Source: Amaurobius ferox (lineage: Eukaryota > Arthropoda > Arachnida > Araneae > Amaurobiidae). From it: DNA of 64,000 bases. Positions 23,935 through 36,320 of this stretch are shown in pieces. The position numbers were made by a program, and so were the translations under genes. The stretch lies in the NCBI GenBank assembly GCA_951213105.1, contig OX578148.1:140979518-141043517 (forward strand), given 5' to 3'. The notes beneath the pieces are model-generated. The model made no database searches. It saw nothing but the letters and a program-made list of their open reading frames with translations, and was not told the origin of the DNA. Every line of letters starts with the position of its first letter. The first letter of the stretch is position 1.

Positions 23935-24388
23935 TTATTTTAAATACTGACATTTAAAAATTAGTTTTAAACATTAATTTAAAATTTTTATATTTATATA
24001 GTGTCGAAATTTTAATATATCTTGTACCGAAGTTCTATTGACACGTTCGTTTAAAATTTTAAATTCGAATTCTTACCAAAATTGAATTCTATCTCGTACA
24101 GAAGTTCTATTGACACGTCCGTTCGAAATTTCAAAGTCATTATCTAGTCTGCGTTACCCCCAAATATTTTTATTTTCCCAAGATGTCGAATTTTCCAGGC
24201 TGTTTTAAAATAAAGATCCATTATTCCAGACAATTTCAATTCTTTACTTGAATTTTTCCAGAAATCGAGCGTTTTAGTCTGCAGCCTCCTTTCTCTGAAA
24301 ACTTTCATTTTCAATTATTTTTGTTAAAAACGAAACTGTTTTAAAGTCTTATGTTTCTACTTTTATTGAGTCAGTTTTCGATTTCTAC

Positions 24389-24486
24389 AATGGAAGTTTA
24401 CAATGTAACACGTATGGTAAACTTCAGTTTACAATATAACACGTATGGTAAACTTCAGTTTACAATGTAACACGTATTGTAAACTA
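24389..24486 (+). repeat. Minisatellite, about 36-bp unit, three copies
   Basis: Units of the form AGTTTACAATGTAACACGTA then TGGTAAACTTC. Each unit is itself partly palindromic (GTTTACA...TGGTAAAC). Confidence 0.75.
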
Positions 24487-24835
24487 CAACGTAACAGTAA
24501 AAGTTTATCATAGTCCTTAGGTCATCATTCATAGTCGCAGCACTCTATCGCTTTGCAAATAGGCAGCAGTCTGATCAATAATTTCACATTTTGCTAAATT
24601 CAAAAAAGCAAAACTAATCGTAAACGTACAGAACATGATCTTTCTGTCAACTGGACTGGCGTTAGGAAACACGGATTAAGATATTTTACATTTAGTAAAA
24701 TGCAAAATCGATTTATTACATAGCTCGTGAATACTGGTTCATTATTACTGATGATCCACAGTGAGGTATTTCAAATCTTGGAAATACTTAAATTAGAAAA
24801 GTCAAAGAACATTTATTAACATATCATCTTATCAT

Positions 24836-25110
24836 ATAGCTTTGGATAAAGCAAACCGTTCAACCCATTTTGTGGAATAATCTTCCACGATGCCTATCAA
24901 TTTCTTGTCGTCTTTACTTTCGAGTAAGGTGCCAGAAAGACCATTTCAAATAACTTCGAAGCCTTTAGAATATATCTCCGTGTTTGTAGCAAACCCGCAG
25001 GCTTCGAATTCAATGCTTTATACGAATTGTTTGAACGGAATTTAACATGCATTTCAGTGATTTGCTTACGCATGTCTTCCCAGAAATAGCGTTTTTGCTA
25101 TTCGATGATA
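24836..25110 (-). pseudogene. Decayed Gypsy integrase fragment
   Basis: Minus-strand frames, with stops, give YFWEDMRKQITE, KALNSKPAGLLQT and, further on, IGIVEDYSTKWVERFAL. These match the linker and catalytic core start of Ty3/Gypsy integrases (typical YYWPGMRK..., LKPAGLLQTP, and the VEDxxTKWVE motif). The fragment is frameshifted and has no neighbouring RT. Confidence 0.65.
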
Positions 25111-25780
25111 ATAAGCCCCAGCTCCATAACGAAAAGGTGTCAGTAAATTGTGTTTCCTTCACAACTCTTTCACGTTTATGTATTTTATCGGGCCTTTTCT
25201 GATTGAGCCACGATAACATCTGTACAGTAATACTTGGTTCATCAGATAAATTGCATTCAAAAAATTGAATCATTTTTAGAAAATCATTGAATCCTGATGT
25301 ATAACACCGGGAGATATATTTAGGAATCTAACTGCGATACCACATATTTACCATGTCTTTGTTTTCGTAATGGCATGCTGGACGTCAGCAACAGTATTGG
25401 ATTTTCCTGAATAGACTGCATCTTTAGATTAAAAATCTAAAATTAAAAGCTTGTCTATAAAAGCATTTCTGATAGTGACTTTAGTTAGCGATTACTTTAG
25501 AGGAGACTCGTGGTCAGTTGAAACAATTCATTTACTTTCTTTCTGTACAGTGTGCTTTAGAAACAACATTCTCCGCATCGATATCTTTTGAAAGACCAGT
25601 CACACACTTATGATTCCAATTCAAGAAATGCATTCATCAAGATAGACTATCATCGTACACACATTATGATCATGTAACACCTTTTTGTAAAACTCTCAAA
25701 TAAACAGATGTTTTAATTGAGCAGATTTCACCATACATTCTTTGATTTTCATTTATTATTTGCTCCCTTTTCTATTTTTT

Positions 25781-26635
25781 CTTTCCCTGCAATACATGGT
25801 AATGTATAGGGAAAGTATCGGAATCATATTCCAGAGGTCCCGAAACGTGTAGATCCGTCGCAAACTCGAGTTGCGATTTTCGGCATGATTCCAATACTTT
25901 CCCTATACATTGCCATATATTGCAAGGAAAGTAAAAAACATTTTTAGTGTGACGTCTGTATGTGTGTCTGTCTGTGCAATGTATGTATCAACTCTAACTG
26001 AAAAACTAATTAACCGAATTTCATAAAATTTGTTAGGAAAGTCCCTTGTGAGTGACTCTAGTGCTGATTAGATTTTGGTACAATTCGGGATAAGAAAAAA
26101 ACCACTTTTTTTTGTGAAATGACCTGCAAAAATTGTCTGTATCCACTCTAACTGAAAAACTAATGGACCGAATTTAACAATATTCGTTAGATAAGTCGCT
26201 TGGGTTACCTTGGTACTGATTAGATTTTGGTACGATTCTGATAAAAATAACCTGCCTTTTTTTGCGATATGGCCCGCAAATATTGTCAAAATCTAAAATA
26301 AAAGACTCCGTATGCTCACATATATCAATTAAATGTTTGTTTTATACGTAATATTTGACGATGAAAATAATAAGATCAACCCCATTACAGTAGGACAAGC
26401 CGTTCTTGAGATATTTTAGCTTTTTTGCCTTTTCGCTACACACCTTATGAAAATAAATCCAGTTACCAAACGAAAACGAAAACTAATTTAAAAGTTTAAA
26501 TTCAGTGTCCTTTAAAACAATTATGGGCGTTATTTTGTGCATTTAAACTCAATTTAATGAATTACTGAAGAAATAAAGAGAACGTGAATATGAGTCTGCA
26601 GGGAAAGTCATGTACTGCCCACATCAGATTTTTTT
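25781..26635 (+). mobile_element. Family B element, CTTTCCCT subfamily
   Basis: Starts CTTTCCCTGCAATACATGG, ends GGGAAAGTCATGTACTGCC...CACATCAGATTTTTTT. It carries a second, inverted copy of the 5' end (to about 25935) and a tandem pair of TCTAACTGAAAAACTAAT blocks. Confidence 0.75.
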
Positions 26636-26640
26636 CTTTA

Positions 26641-27470
26641 GATTTTTTTCTTATTTATTTATTTTATTTGAAAACTGAAAACTTCATTGAAAAAAAAATG
26701 AACTTTATTCAAATGACGTCATCGAGATATAAATAGTCTGGTTCCCAATGTAAAAGCGTGAATATTTCATTCATACACTTTTATTTCAAACTCCAAAGTT
26801 AAATAATTTTGCGTGAAAAAATTCAGCAATTCTTATACAGCTCATCTTACAATCACTTGTTTACATTCTGCATCCATTAAAATCAGGCTTCGTTGTAGAA
26901 ATATCAATGTTGGATGATAATTTAAATTTAATTGCGTTGGCGCAGAATATAGACGCACAAAAAATACCCCAAAATAAACCGGTTTTAGGACGGATGCAAC
27001 ACTCAATTTAAATGAATAAAAATCACGATTTTTACTCTTGGAAAACAAGAGGATGCCCTATTTTATTTTGATGTGGGTCACGTGATCTCTTCATATTATA
27101 TGAATGCCATTATTATTTTAATTTCAAAAACTACCGAACTTATTTTGCTGATTTTTTTTATACATTTTATGGGTTAATTTGAATATTTCCTAAAATTTTC
27201 GAAGCAATTTGAAAATTTTAACTTCGCTTAAAATATATTTGAAAAATGATGCCCCATAGGATTCAATGTATTTCATTTTTTTAACCCGGGTTCAATCCAA
27301 AACTAAGTGGGTGATATTCATTTACATTCCTATATGTTCCACATACCGTCTCAACAACATAATTTCATTTTGATAAAGTCATTTTTACGGCAGTTATCGT
27401 GCAAAGGGACGGACAGACAGACAAATTGACCCACGTCATAAACACTTTTCAACTATGTTGATAAGTGTTA
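26641..27470 (+). mobile_element. Family A element
   Basis: Copy lacking the 5' palindrome, abutting the end of a family B copy. Includes GATTCAATGTATTTCATT, GGACAGACAGACAAATTG and a slightly broken terminal stem AACTATGTTGATAAGTGTT. Confidence 0.75.
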
Positions 27471-27809
27471 AAAAATGGGAAACTTTGTTCATTTCCAAAT
27501 GAGAGTCAAAGGGAAAAGGTACTCAAATTGGGCTGTTTGAGCGATGAATGTGATCCTGCAAAAGTATTTGAATAAGCTGTTGGAACAGAAACATCGGTGG
27601 CGATTGCTGACGTAGAATTTATCATGGAGTGGCTTACCCAATTCGTAACAAAAAAGCTGCCCTAGTTACTCAATATTATAACTCAATACCAGTAACATTA
27701 TCAATTACCTATTATCGCCATTAAATTCCATCAGTATTGTGGAGCGATTGATAAGGTGACGGTGAGAATAATGGTTTTCAAAAATGGTTAAATTAAATTG
27801 TATTCATAT

Positions 27810-28318
27810 TGTTACAAGCACGAAAAGTGCCTCCATGGGAAAATCTTGAGAGCCAGAAGGAAAAAACACCGTACATGCGTCCATTCCTATGGCGTGAATC
27901 TAGGGTTGCCAGATGTGGCGATTTTTCACTCATTTGGCGACTTCTGGCGACATTTTGAATATTCGAGAACCTTCTCAAAATAAAGAATATTGTACGATAT
28001 ACGGGCCCCTTCTGGAAATTTCTACTGGGAGTATAAAGAAGGGGTCATCGTTCAGTTGGAGCAGTGAACGTGATACGAGTTGCATTGAATGGTGGGATAC
28101 ATCCATGTTTTGAGAATAGTATCAGTTGTTTTGTGAAATGAGTTTAATTACTGTTTTACTGTGCCTGACAGACTTTTTGAGGTAGTGATCGAGCTATTTG
28201 CTGCACAGTGTTCTTGTTCGTGATGTGTTCGTCAATAAACGTATTAATTACCCAGAAATGTAGACTCACTCCTGCATACAGAGAGGACAATCACGATTCC
28301 AAAGGATACCCCGTAACA
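27810..28318 (+). mobile_element. Solo LTR, relative of the one at 23392
   Basis: Starts TGTTACAAGCACG and ends CCCCGTAACA. It shares the CATGCGT/GGCGTGA..AGGGTTGCCAGA and TTGTGAAATGA segments with the 23392 copy, and has TCAATAAACG as a polyadenylation-like signal. No target duplication is visible, so it is older or rearranged. Confidence 0.65.
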
Positions 28319-28507
28319 CTTTAATATCATTTTCATTCAAATCGAAGATTTCGGGTTGAAAGACTTACAGGTACAGTTTGCTGCATTGAACTACTCATGC
28401 GTTCCATTTTCACGTCTTTGCAGCAGGTCTAACTCTGTACCGTAATCTTCCGGATTATTTCTAAAGCATATCCCTAAATGTGAAATAAGAAAATGAGGGC
28501 TGCTCAC

Positions 28508-28634
28508 TTGAGTCCGCGGGGGGCTGGCCCAGAAACACGTCCATGTAATGCACGCAGCTGGAATTCCTGCCGCCGCACACGCCGCACATGTCTGAAACAA
28601 CTTCGGACCCGATGCGGTCGTCACATCCGACGCC
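28508..28634 (-). CDS. ADAMTS-like exon 5: GCD...CGVCGG block of the cysteine-rich region
   Basis: A 127-nt exon between acceptor TTTTCAG and donor A|GTGAGC, 42 codons plus 1 nt. It contains VGCDDRIGS, then DMCGVCGGRNSSC, the most diagnostic signature of ADAMTS, ADAMTSL and papilin proteins. The last nucleotide combines with GC of the 23177 exon to give serine. A fragment of family A begins about 30 bp from the acceptor and a solo LTR ends about 190 bp beyond the donor, so transposons crowd this exon on both sides. Confidence 0.93.
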
Positions 28635-28664
28635 CTGAAAAGGTAAAGAAGCAATCAGTCGTTG

Positions 28665-30293
28665 AAGAAGAAAGATCCATCATGTATAAAGCATTGATTA
28701 TGAAACAATTTCCAGCAGAAATGAAATTTCATTTAAACATCTCTTGAATGCGATACAGGGCTGATTTTAGATTATCACAGTATTACAATCTATATATATA
28801 TATATATAAAAGAAAAGTATGTATGCATGTATGTATGTATGTATGATCCAACATCATGGGAGAACGGCTGAACCAAATTCAATGAAATTGGGTGGGTAGT
28901 CTTGAAATAGCCCCCACTTAAAATTGAGATCACGTTTCGAGTTTCTAACTCCAGGAGTTGTCACGATATTAATGAAAAACGAAACGTTCGTTTGTCTCAT
29001 TAGCACGGGAGAACAGCTGCACCGATTTTAATGAAATTTTATGGGTAGCTTTGAAATAGTCCGCCATAAATTGAGTCTAAGTTTCGAGTTTCTGAGATCA
29101 GGGGTTGTCGAAACAGTAATGGGAAACGAAACTATTTCCTAGGAGTTCTACTCTCTAACTCCACGATTCCCAACGAAAAAGGTTGTAAATCGTTGGTTTA
29201 AAACGTGAAAGTCAATTAAATCTCAGAGTTTTGTGGGAGTTTATTGAACGTATTAGTCACTTTTGGAAATCGCAGGTTTGAAATAAGAAATTAAATGGAA
29301 ACTCTGTCACCATGGTTTCACAGGCTTACTCAAACATTTTTATTAATTTGAATAATAAATAAATGAATATAAAAATATCTATCTATTTATATATATACGT
29401 ATATATAATTAAGAAAAAAGTATGTATGTATAATCCAATGGATCTGATTGGCCAAAAAATGGTCAATCAGATCCATTTTTTTTTCTTACGTAATGAAATG
29501 CATTTACTTCTTTCACAGTGGAATAAATAATGTATAAGATTCACGGCCCTATATGTTCCGGTTCAATTTTTATTAGAGTTTTGCATCGTCAACCCCGAGC
29601 AACGGCGGGCAATCGCTGCTTGTTTATCCTATTTGAAAACTTCATCGAAAAAAATGCTTTATTCAAATGATGTCATCGAAATATGAATCGTCTGGCTCTC
29701 CATGTAAATATTTCATTTTTGCGTGAACGAAATTCGTCAGTTCTTATACGACTCATCTCACAGTCACTTGTTGACATTCTGCATCCATTCAAATGAGGCT
29801 TCGTTGGAGAAATCATCAAAGTTGGAGGATCATTTAAACTCAGAAATAGTGTTATTGCGTTGGTGCAGAATAGAGATGCACAAAAAGAAAGCGGTTTTAG
29901 GACAGATGCAACACTTAATATAAATTTAGAAGAACTTTAAAAATCACAATTTTTACTCTAGGGAAAAAAGACGGATGGCCTATTTTATTTTGAAGTGAGT
30001 CACGTGATCTCTCATATTATATGGGTGTCATTATTATTTTAATTTTTATTTGAAAAACTACCGAACAGATTTTGCTGAATTTCTTTTGTTTGTTCATATA
30101 TTTTATGGGATCATTTGAATATTTCCCTAATTGGGTTATATTATTCATTTACATTCTCATAGGTCCCACTGACCGTCTCAACGACATACTAAAATTTCAA
30201 TTTGATAAAGTCATTTTTACGGCCGTTATCGTGCGAACGGACAGAGACAAACAGAATGAATAAAGTCATAAACACTTTTCAACTATGTTGTAA
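28665..30293 (+). mobile_element. Family A element split by a Helitron-like element
   Basis: The 5' palindrome part (28665-28788) and the remainder (29623-30293) flank the element at 28789-29622. The second part lacks about 60 bp around the conserved CCCATAGGGTTCAATG block. The 5' part begins about 30 bp from exon 5's acceptor. Confidence 0.75.
28789..29622 (+). mobile_element. Helitron-like element nested in family A
   Basis: Begins TCTATATATATATATATA then GTATGTATGCATGTATGTA and GGAGAACGGCTGAACC, the common start of non-autonomous Helitrons, and ends near CCCCGAGCAACGGCGGGC...GCTGCTTG, a diverged form of the usual 3' hairpin end. It sits between A and T of the family A copy with no target duplication. 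A 14-bp-stem hairpin (AATGGATCTGATTG) lies at 29433-29472. Confidence 0.65.
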
Positions 30294-30599
30294 AATGACG
30301 GCGAAGATAATGAAAGGAGACGAACATGGGTTCCTTGATCAATGATCGTTAGGGGTAGACGAGTTGCGTCGCGATATCCAAATGCTAAGGACACGATTCA
30401 ATTCAAGCTCAATAAGTTAAAAATTTATAACAAGTGAAAGCATGGGATAGTGCAAAGATGCGATAGGTCTTGGGTACTGTTTCCACGTAAGTACAGGTGG
30501 TCACCTACATAGGAACGCCCTTGGTCGCTTGGAGTATTTCAGAAGCCTTGGATCTTAGACCGTCTGCCTATTGATTTAACATTTGAGATTTTCTCAAGA

Positions 30600-31160
30600 T
30601 CTCTCAAAATGTGTGTGATCATTTTTAAAAGTTTTGAAATCAAAAAAGACCTAATATTGAGATTATTATATGCGGCCTCGAGTTTGACATAATGGGAAAC
30701 ATAAGGGGCAGGACGAAGAGCCAGGCTCTAAATAATTCCAAGTTTCCGAAAATATTGACATCTGTGTCCTCCATTTGGGAACCGTACGTCATAACGAGCA
30801 TGAGGCAAGTTTTGGATAACAGTCATTTGTTGGATAACGACAAAAGGCTATTTCTAGCTGAAAAAGGTTTAAAGGTGGCAATTGCATCCTTCGCCTTCTG
30901 ACTGGTTTCGGAAATATGAAGGCTTCGAATTAATTTAACATCGAAGTATACTCCAAGGTACTTATATCCAGATTGTCAGGGTAAAGGCTAATTATGGAAC
31001 TCAAGATGAGTGGGGCCTCGAACCGGGAAACAAAAGGCTCCGTTTTTTGGCGTTGGAGATTAGAAGCGTTTGTTTCGTTAGTTGACTGAAAAGCCTGTTC
31101 GTAGAGTGATGACTTCGATTGGCCCTGCGAGAAAAGTTTTAGGGAACAGAAATGTTTTAA
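30600..31160 (-). pseudogene. Decayed LINE reverse transcriptase C-terminus (Jockey-like)
   Basis: The minus strand encodes KYLGVYFDVKL, SQKAKDAIATFKPF, a stop, then MLVMTYGSQ. This follows the end of Jockey/CR1-type reverse transcriptases (YLGVxLD...KA..AL..L...LLY...I.P.LTYG...W). The reading frame has a stop and looks 5'-truncated. A related non-LTR clade cannot be excluded. Confidence 0.65.
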
Positions 31161-31321
31161 TTAATCTTTCAAAACTTTCGGCAATGTGGTGAGTCCGTTC
31201 AATGTCCAATCAACATTCACTATCCCCTTACAGTCATTTTTCTAAATGCTTTCATAACTCCATGTTTCTATCGTTACAATGAGAATAAGAAAGCGCAGGT
31301 CACAGAAGTGCCAAAATAAAA

Positions 31322-31500
31322 TAAAGTACTTTAAAAATAAAGACATCCAAAAAAAATAGTCTAAAAGTCATTTATTAAAATATCTCTTTACAACGTATTA
31401 AAATTACACAATGGCGTGGAATTTTAGTACGTCGTAAAAGGAGATTTTAATAAATGACTTTTAGCCAATTTTTTGGTTGTCTTTATTTTTAAAGTATTAA
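31322..31500. mobile_element. Foldback MITE
   Basis: Two arms of about 80 bp (TAAAGTACTTTAAAAATAAA ... GTCATTTATTAAAATATCTC and its complement) flank a spacer of about 15 bp. It would fold into one long imperfect hairpin. Confidence 0.75.
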
Positions 31501-32012
31501 TCATTTTGACGTGTTTCCATACTATTTTATAAAATAAAGTACCAAAATAAAATGCATACATGCATATTTTTCTTTCTTTTTTATGTAATCTCTATATTCT
31601 AATTGGGAATAAGCACCCAATTAGATTGGAAACTGTGGCGATTTAATGAGGTGGGCCATCTAGTGTTTCACTCCCGACTGAGAAATGGTTTTGCATTCTA
31701 AATATACTCTCATCATCCATGCTATATTGAAGCACTAAGCATTTAGTATTTGTATAATTACGAACTGGCGAGGAAAATAAAACATATTGGGTTATTAAAT
31801 TGTCATATAATTAGAAAACCAATTTGATTATGGGTTTTAAATAAAAATAATTTTTAAAATGTGTAAAATTAATTTTTTTATTTTGTACCTTATGGGGGAG
31901 AAATCATTCGGACACATATGAGGAATAAAAGTAATCAAGAGGACAGATAATAGAGAAGATAAATAAAAGTCCCAGTAGCAAATGTATATTAATATCAAAC
32001 GTTTCAATCTCT

Positions 32013-32985
32013 AAAAAATCTGATGTGGGCAACACATGACTTTCCTTATATAATGCAATGAATTTACTACTTTTACAGTAAAAAAAATGGGTTTTTCTTA
32101 TAGTAGATACTTATATTCTTTCCAAGATATTGAATTGTCGACAATTAGCCGTCATTTTCATTGATTTAGCGTCATTTTAATCCATTTGGTGAGATTTTCG
32201 TTAATTTGATAACATTTCAAAAAGTCGCCAAGTTGGCGACATTCCGCCAAATTCGTCGCCAAAATCTCGCCAAGCTATACTGACGGAGAAATAAGTTATT
32301 CTTATAGCAGATAAATGACTATTAGCGTTCAAATACAAAAGTATTACTCGAAGTATCTTTTTTCATGAATGGAACGAGCTAGATCCACGAGAATGATGTC
32401 ACCCAATTTATCGCATGGTATTACATATGAAAAGTGAACATGTTTATCAATAGGAAATATATATTTTTTTATTTTATATGACTTTTTGATAATTTTTTTG
32501 AAAAATGTGAAATATCTCGAGAATGGTTCATGCTAGCGTTCTAAAATTTATGCCAATCGTTTTCTAATAAAAAATTACATAAGAAATGTCTATTTGCGTA
32601 ACTTTATTAACAATTTTGATTTTTTGACGATTTTTTCTCGAAAATTTAGGGGGGTTCTGAGCATTCGATTGCGTATAAAAACAATAAGCTTCCAGTGTTT
32701 ACGGATTCTGATTTTTGTACCAAATTTCGTTCGAATAGGTCCATTCGTTCGTCAGTTATCGTCACCACAGACCCACTGACACACACACACACACATACTT
32801 TCACACCCGCACACACACATACTTTCACACCCGCACACACACACACACACACACACAGACATCACTTAAAAATGTTTAATTCGTGATCAGGGATGCTTGA
32901 AACGTGCTCTCCGTCGAAAACTCGAATTCGAATTTTCGACCCCGTCACAATACTTTCCTTATACATTATGTATATAAGGAAAGTA
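32013..32985 (-). mobile_element. Family B element, left arm of a giant inverted pair
   Basis: Full copy in reverse: AAAAAATCTGATGTGGGC at the low end and CTTTCCTTATACATTATG at the high end, with a (CA)n tract. Faces the copy at 33008-33942 across about 22 bp. Confidence 0.85.
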
Positions 32986-33007
32986 ATATTTAAATTCATA
33001 CATTTTT

Positions 33008-33942
33008 ACTTTCCTTATATACATAATGTATAAGGAAAGTATTGTGACGGGGTCGAAAATTCGAATTCGAGTTTTCGACGGGAGAGCACGTTTCAAGCAT
33101 CCCTGATCACGAATCAAACATTTTTGAAGTGATGTCTGTGTGTGTGTGAAAGTGTGTGTGTGTGTGTGTCAGTGGGTCTGTGGAGACGATAACTGACGAA
33201 CGAATGGACCGATTTGAACCAAATTTGGTACAAAAATCACAATCCGTAAACACTGGAAGCCTATTGTTTTTATACGTAATCGAATGTTCAGAACCCCCTT
33301 AAATTTTCGAATGAAATTTTGAAAACATCGTCAAGAAATCAAAACCACTAATAAAGTTACGCAAATAGACATTTCTTATGTAATTTTTCATTAGAAAACG
33401 ATTGATATAAATTTTAGAACGCTAACACGAACCGTTCTCGAGATATTGTACATTTTTCAAAAAAAATATCAAAAAGTCATATAAAATAAAAAAAAAATAT
33501 TTCCTATTGATAAACATGTTCACTTTTCATATGTAATACCATGCGATAAATTGGGTGACATCATTCTCGTGGATCTAACTCGTTCCATTTATCAGAAAAG
33601 ATACTCAGAGTAATACTTTTGTATTTGAACGCCAATAGTCATTTATCTGCTGTAAGAATAACTTATTTCTTAGTGCATAACGCTTGGCGAGATTTTGGCG
33701 ACGAATTCAGCGGAATGTCGCCAACTTGGCGACTTTTTTAAATGTTGCCAAATTAACGAAAATCTCGCCAAATGGATAAAAATGACGCTAAATCAATATA
33801 AATGACGACTAATTGTCGAAAATTCAATGTCTTGGAAAGAATATTAGTATCTACTATAAGAAAAACCTGTTTTTTTACTGTAAAAGTAGTAAATTCATTT
33901 CATTATATAAGGAAAGTCATGTGTTGGCCACATCAGATTTTT
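33008..33942 (+). mobile_element. Family B element, right arm of a giant inverted pair
   Basis: Full forward copy from ACTTTCCTTATATACATAAT to CACATCAGATTTTTT. Very similar to the reverse copy at 32013-32985; the two 5' palindromes meet head to head. Confidence 0.85.
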
Positions 33943-34217
33943 TATTTTTACCTTGGTAACATTTGGAAATATCGCTTTACTGATGCTTTAAGCATGTGCT
34001 AGCATGCGTTATCTAGTTCTGTATAACGAATACAATTTCAACAGTTCATTTCTTTGAATGTAAAATGAACTACAAAAACTCAAAAATTTTCTTCTCTGAT
34101 AGGAGCTCTCTAAGGAATTAATTGGAGGGATTTTACAATAATGGCTAAATTGACGAGCTATGTTTAATAAAACAAAAAATTCTTCAGTGTTTACGCTTAA
34201 CGTATTAACGCTTTCTT

Positions 34218-35159
34218 ACTTTCCTTATATACATTGTATAATGTATAAGGAAAGTATTGAACATTCGAACATGCACTGAAGTATTGATCATCGAACATTC
34301 GAATTCGGATTTTCGACGGAAGAGCACGTTTCAAGTATCCCTGATCACGAATCGAACACTTTTGAGGTGATGTGTGTGTGTGTGTGTGCGCGCGTATCAG
34401 TGAGTCTGTGGAGATGATATCTCACGAACGAATGGAGCGATTCGAATAAAAGTTGATACAGAAATTACAATCCGTGAATACTGGAAGCCTATTGTTTGTA
34501 AATACAATCGAATGTTCAGAACTCCCTAAATATTAGAGTAAAATTTTGAAAAAATCATCAAAAAATCAAAACCTTTAATGAAGTTACCAAATAAATATTT
34601 GTTATGTAATTTTTCCATGGAAAGCGATTGACAAAAAATTTAGAACGCTAGCATGAACCGTTCTCGATAGATTGCACATTTTCAAATAAATTTATCAAGA
34701 AATCCCATAAATTAAAAAATATATATTAACTGCTAAGAAACATGTTCACTTTTCATATGCAATATCATGCGATACCTTGGGTGACATCATTCTCGTGGAT
34801 CAAGCTCGTTCCATTCATGAGAAAAGATACTTTGAGTCATACTTTTGTATTTGAACGCAAATAGTCATTTATCTACTATAAGAATAACTTATGTATCCGT
34901 CTATAATGCTTGGCGAGATTTTGGCGACGAATTTGGCGACTTTTTTAAATGTTTCCCAAATTAACAAAAATTTTTTCAATTGGATAAAATTTTCACTAAA
35001 TCAATGAAGACTTATTGAGGAAAATTCATAATCAAATATCTATTATATAATTAAAAGTATCTACTATAAGAAAAACCTATTTTTCTTTACTGTAAAAGTA
35101 CTAGTAAATTCATTACATTATATAAGAAAAGTCATGTGCTGCCCACATTAGTTTTTTTT
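34218..35159 (+). mobile_element. Family B element
   Basis: Third copy in the cluster, more diverged than the inverted pair (start ACTTTCCTTATATACATTGT; end GTCATGTGCTGCCCACATTA). Confidence 0.8.
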
Positions 35160-35537
35160 TCATTTAAATAGTTTTAAACTCTTTATCTGAATTCAAAATT
35201 GCACGTAACTCTAACTAGAAATGTAATCAACATCATTTGATTCTGCAGAAAACAAAATGTTGCTTTAAATTTCTCTCTCCTACTGCTAACTAGAATATGC
35301 TGATTAGCTGCTTTGAATCCACCATACAGAAGAAGCATGGTGAATTACATGCACTTCCAGTTAGTTGCATTACTCACAACTCCCACGCTGTTTTCATCAC
35401 ACGTCTGGAACGATTCGTGTTCCAGAAGGGACAAACACCATCACAGTTGCTCGGTATCGTTGATTATCAAAAATCAAAAGCGCGACACATATACATCAAC
35501 TAGTAGTAGACTCATTCTTCATATGGAATATATAATA

Positions 35538-36316
35538 CACTCAAACCTATTTTTGTGCGGAGGATAGGGACCGCATAAAATAAAACGCATAAAAAGAATC
35601 GCACCAAACTTCACGAGTAGCTATAAAAAAATAGTTTTCACAACACAATTAAAAATTATTTATTTTATGCGGTGAATAGGGACCGCATAAAAAAGTCTCA
35701 CGTAGAAAATAACTCAAAACCTTACGAAATAACTAGGAATTGCTTTTTTAAACGAAATCAAGACACGAGGCTTGGCAGCTACTTGGAATCTCGCCAAACC
35801 TTTTGGGATCTGATTTAGAAAATACACATGCGAACATTTTTAAATATTTTATTTACATGTGTACTTATTTTACACATACAAAACTTTTCAAAACGTATAA
35901 CCATTATCCTTCGTAGTCTGACAATACACGAACTTTCTTGTGGTAAACTGGTTCAAAATCGCTTTCGTCACTTGAAGATACTACCTCGCACTCGTTTAGA
36001 GTTGACTTTTTTTCAGTCACCATGTAGTCGGTGATCAGTTTTTACGACGAATGTTGTTTCACTAGACGCTTGTATATGTCTCGGTAGACAGATATACAAG
36101 ATTGAAGTTCCTTTTGGAATTTTGAAGTTCTTTCAGAATTGGCATCGAAAAACTAAATGGCCGATCAAACCTACTAATATTTTTTTATTGATAACTTCGT
36201 CAATTATGTTCCAATTTGATTGAAATTTTCATATACCGCACAAAAAAAAATCGCACAAAAAAAATCGCATAAATAAAAAATCGCACAAAGAGACCGCACA
36301 AAAACAGGTTTAAGTG
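35538..36316. mobile_element. Non-autonomous TA-flanked element (Tc1/mariner, pogo-like)
   Basis: Inverted ends CACTCAAACCTATTTTTGTG and CACAAAAACAGGTTTAAGTG, flanked by TA. Internal short repeats TCGCACAAAAA and GGACCGCATAAAA follow the ends. No transposase recognised in 779 bp. Confidence 0.75.
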
Positions 36317-36320
36317 TATA

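Noticed and set aside
32646..32886. Cys/Val- and Thr/His-rich ORFs on both strands
   Set aside because: Translations of the (TG)n/(CA)n tract in a family B element.
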